Assembly (NCBI GenBank): GCA_002385605.1
Contig: DGDU01000007.1
Coordinates: forward strand, 12,255 to 54,402
DNA: 42,148 nucleotides
Origin: Christensenella sp. UBA3944
GTDB lineage: Bacteria; Bacillota; Clostridia; Christensenellales; DTU072
Direction of reading: 5' to 3'
A program made the translations under genes and the position numbers. Positions 41,601 to 42,148 of the stretch are shown here, piece by piece; within the stretch, counting starts at the first letter, position 1, and each line of letters starts with the position of its first letter. The notes beneath the pieces are model-generated. The model did not search any database, was not told the DNA's origin, and was given only the letters and a program-made list of their open reading frames with translations.

Positions 41601-42148
41601 CGACGGGCATAGACTTCAATGTAGGCCGCACCACCCTTTATCTGGGGCTTCCCGAGCGCGCCTTCTCGTTCTCGCAGGCAGCGGTGCTTCCCGCAAGCGC
41701 CACCTACAAAAAGATAAATTATTCCTCCTCCGACCCCTTCGTCGCCGACGTTAGCCCTAACGGCACGATAAACGCGCGCGGCGTGGGCACGGCTGTAATC
41801 ACGGCGAGGGTGAGCGGCACCGAGATTTATAAAGAAATCACCGTAACCGTAAAGCAGTATATAAGGCCGGAATCTATGAGTTTCGCCGACAGCGAAATAT
41901 CCGTGATAGCGGGCGGCTCGGCGTCGCTTATGCTCAATTTCGGGCCCGAGGGCGCCACAGTCTACGGCAACATAACCTACGAGATAATACAAAACCCCGG
42001 GCTTGCCGTCATAGACCAAAACGGCATTATTACGGCGGGCTCAACCTTCGGCGAGGTGCATGTAATCGCCATTCTCACTCAAGGCGACCTCGCCCTCCAG
42101 ACCGTTACCCCCTGCATAGTAAGGATAGTTTCCAATGTGCAAAGCATA
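38672..42148 (+). CDS. M6-type metalloprotease with RCC1-like and Ig-like domains (runs off the window)
   Basis: The visible 1,159 codons are open to the window edge, so the C terminus is missing. A basic start and a hydrophobic segment (about residues 10-30) form a signal peptide or membrane anchor; no good lipobox is visible. The protease domain (about 120-470) has the zinc motif H330-E331-F-F-H334-V-L-G-A-P-D340-L-Y, matching M6 (immune inhibitor A-like) peptidases, followed by D-W-D-I-M-Q-F containing the Met-turn. A beta-rich region follows, then six RCC1-like repeats (about 742-955), then two Big_2-type Ig-like domains (about 977-1060 and 1065-1155). The key residues are intact, so it should be an active extracellular protease. 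It has its own promoter after the giant gene. Confidence 0.9.
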   Translation, partial: MGRTTKPQKLIIFSLIICFMTAILVCSLFSFQGKKGAGYFGVYTFQREIVRADGSRVEFYESGDKYFSYCHDKDGFILIREGDELYYAYNDNGRPVASDVRYGQKGLAALTAPRMLASEIDFDSNPDLLTDYPVDEEFAPRPLNGSGEPRVIANIIIYIVFQDERTDPLEANPARPYLEDNDPSLADYFYKASDGGIEVVNFYPQNGSNVYVYKAPYNREYYNVKQSQTTTRGEKESQLLTAAVNAAAGRFNFGGVDIDTNDDGYVDSVTFLISGASSTDWGGLLWPHSWNLASINKTYNNPNEARIGDILVGNYSFNFVSSIDVGVLSHEFFHVLGAPDLYHYDYDFVPVGDWDIMQFNKPTPQLPLTYMRTQYLGVSQSRVGTVTGNGVYSLTPTVTASPAARLAYKIPSNVSGQYFMVEYRSNSAYPTYDRELPDSGLIVYRIKEGVQDGNKNARHQNPSYPDEVYVFRPKLPDNDYRVAGKNLYDRSKVEIAYAAMSPNNSLFSSVGATLEAKPNSRYDYGTLFYVDGKNSGISIETLSVTDSRIEFRVSLNSANTIPDNYFDDKINLTSAELVNGDFAGVNVAFTVGEIQLTYLKNIAVKLKSAGGSVLAENNLNLSRFRTDYENGERIFDSKFVVNDKGFPVGGIFDAGDFLLDDEPVMAEMWVTDGDNDTKLLKTIFISKPVGWDTVLATRAELKASISASTRITLGVRKDGTVQRSGAGVYTDGQWAVDVYTNIISASAGYSHTLLLTTQLRVISLGENDFGEGSVSHWSDIKQIEAGYRTSYAINLEGRVYAVGDNSYGQLNVLDWRNIVSISAGVRHVAAVDSMGKAFAAGANTEGQTSVSHITEAKAVACGATFSAFLLKDGRVAVVGSLAGKEETESWTRIVKIAAGENFILGLREDKTVVAAGVNDFGQCGVSHLEDIIDIAGGETHAAFLREDGVVLFTGVSKDGYNTTSGIGNLIYDDYIGATGIDFNVGRTTLYLGLPERAFSFSQAAVLPASATYKKINYSSSDPFVADVSPNGTINARGVGTAVITARVSGTEIYKEITVTVKQYIRPESMSFADSEISVIAGGSASLMLNFGPEGATVYGNITYEIIQNPGLAVIDQNGIITAGSTFGEVHVIAILTQGDLALQTVTPCIVRIVSNVQSI
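40896..41560 (+). repeat. Six RCC1-like propeller repeats in the metalloprotease
   Basis: About six units of roughly 38 residues repeat the pattern A-G-x-x-H/F-x-x-x-L-x-x-D-G-x-V-x-x-x-G-x-N-x-x-G-Q, followed by a hydrophobic I-V-x-I. Examples are V-G-D-N-S-Y-G-Q-L and A-G-V-N-D-F-G-Q-C. They should form most of a seven-bladed beta-propeller used for protein binding. Confidence 0.85.

Overview
This window reads as a chromosome segment of a low-to-mid GC Gram-positive anaerobe, most likely an uncultured Clostridia-type member of the Bacillota. The reasons are strong AGGAGG-type ribosome binding sites, consensus sigma-A promoters with 17-bp spacers, many lipobox-type lipoproteins, a WYL-family regulator, a PIG-L deacetylase, a compact-cysteine iron-sulfur flavoprotein, and frequent AGG and ATA codons. 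The lineage is inferred from gene content only. I saw no rRNA, tRNA, CRISPR array, transposase or phage gene.

Region 1 (1-7345) is housekeeping and accessory metabolism. It holds a lipoprotein metallophosphoesterase, a convergent WYL regulator, an overlapping amidohydrolase and low-molecular-weight tyrosine phosphatase pair, a COG2509-type FAD flavoprotein with its own consensus promoter, and a minus-strand pair of a two-domain flavoprotein and a sugar O-acetyltransferase. Good bidirectional terminators separate the convergent genes.

Region 2 (7594-13588) starts from a consensus promoter. It encodes a 959-residue lipoprotein with bacterial Ig-like and transglutaminase-like domains, followed by a compact set of a DUF4380-like protein, an unusual ROK-family protein and a PIG-L deacetylase. 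The last three look like a small glycan or amino-sugar unit.

Region 3 (13589-38580) is dominated by one uninterrupted 24.6-kb gene for an 8,194-residue lipoprotein. It has its own near-perfect promoter and a GC-rich 5' leader hairpin. From N to C terminus the protein has a lipidated Cys, about 15 related beta/amphipathic-helix modules of roughly 260-320 residues (residues about 80-4,870) with exposed acidic linkers that often contain Asn-Ala-Glu-Gly, two inserted repeat blocks, two carboxypeptidase-regulatory-like domains, an unassigned central segment, about 15 Ig-like repeats of roughly 110 residues, and a Trp-rich C terminus. I infer a very long fibre anchored to the membrane. The N-terminal modules resemble lipid-binding half-barrel folds in their hydrophobic pattern, but this is only a structural hypothesis.

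Region 4 (38581-42148) has another consensus promoter and a surface protein cut by the window edge. It combines an M6-type metalloprotease with an HEFFHVLGAPD motif, RCC1-like propeller repeats and Ig-like domains. The transglutaminase-like lipoprotein, the giant lipoprotein and the metalloprotease together form a cell-surface locus that I would examine first.

Across the whole window the tetranucleotide ACGT is almost absent. By eye there are four copies, and none in the 24.6-kb gene. Asp, Asn, Tyr and His codons switch from C-ending to T-ending just before Val codons, which suggests restriction or methylation pressure.
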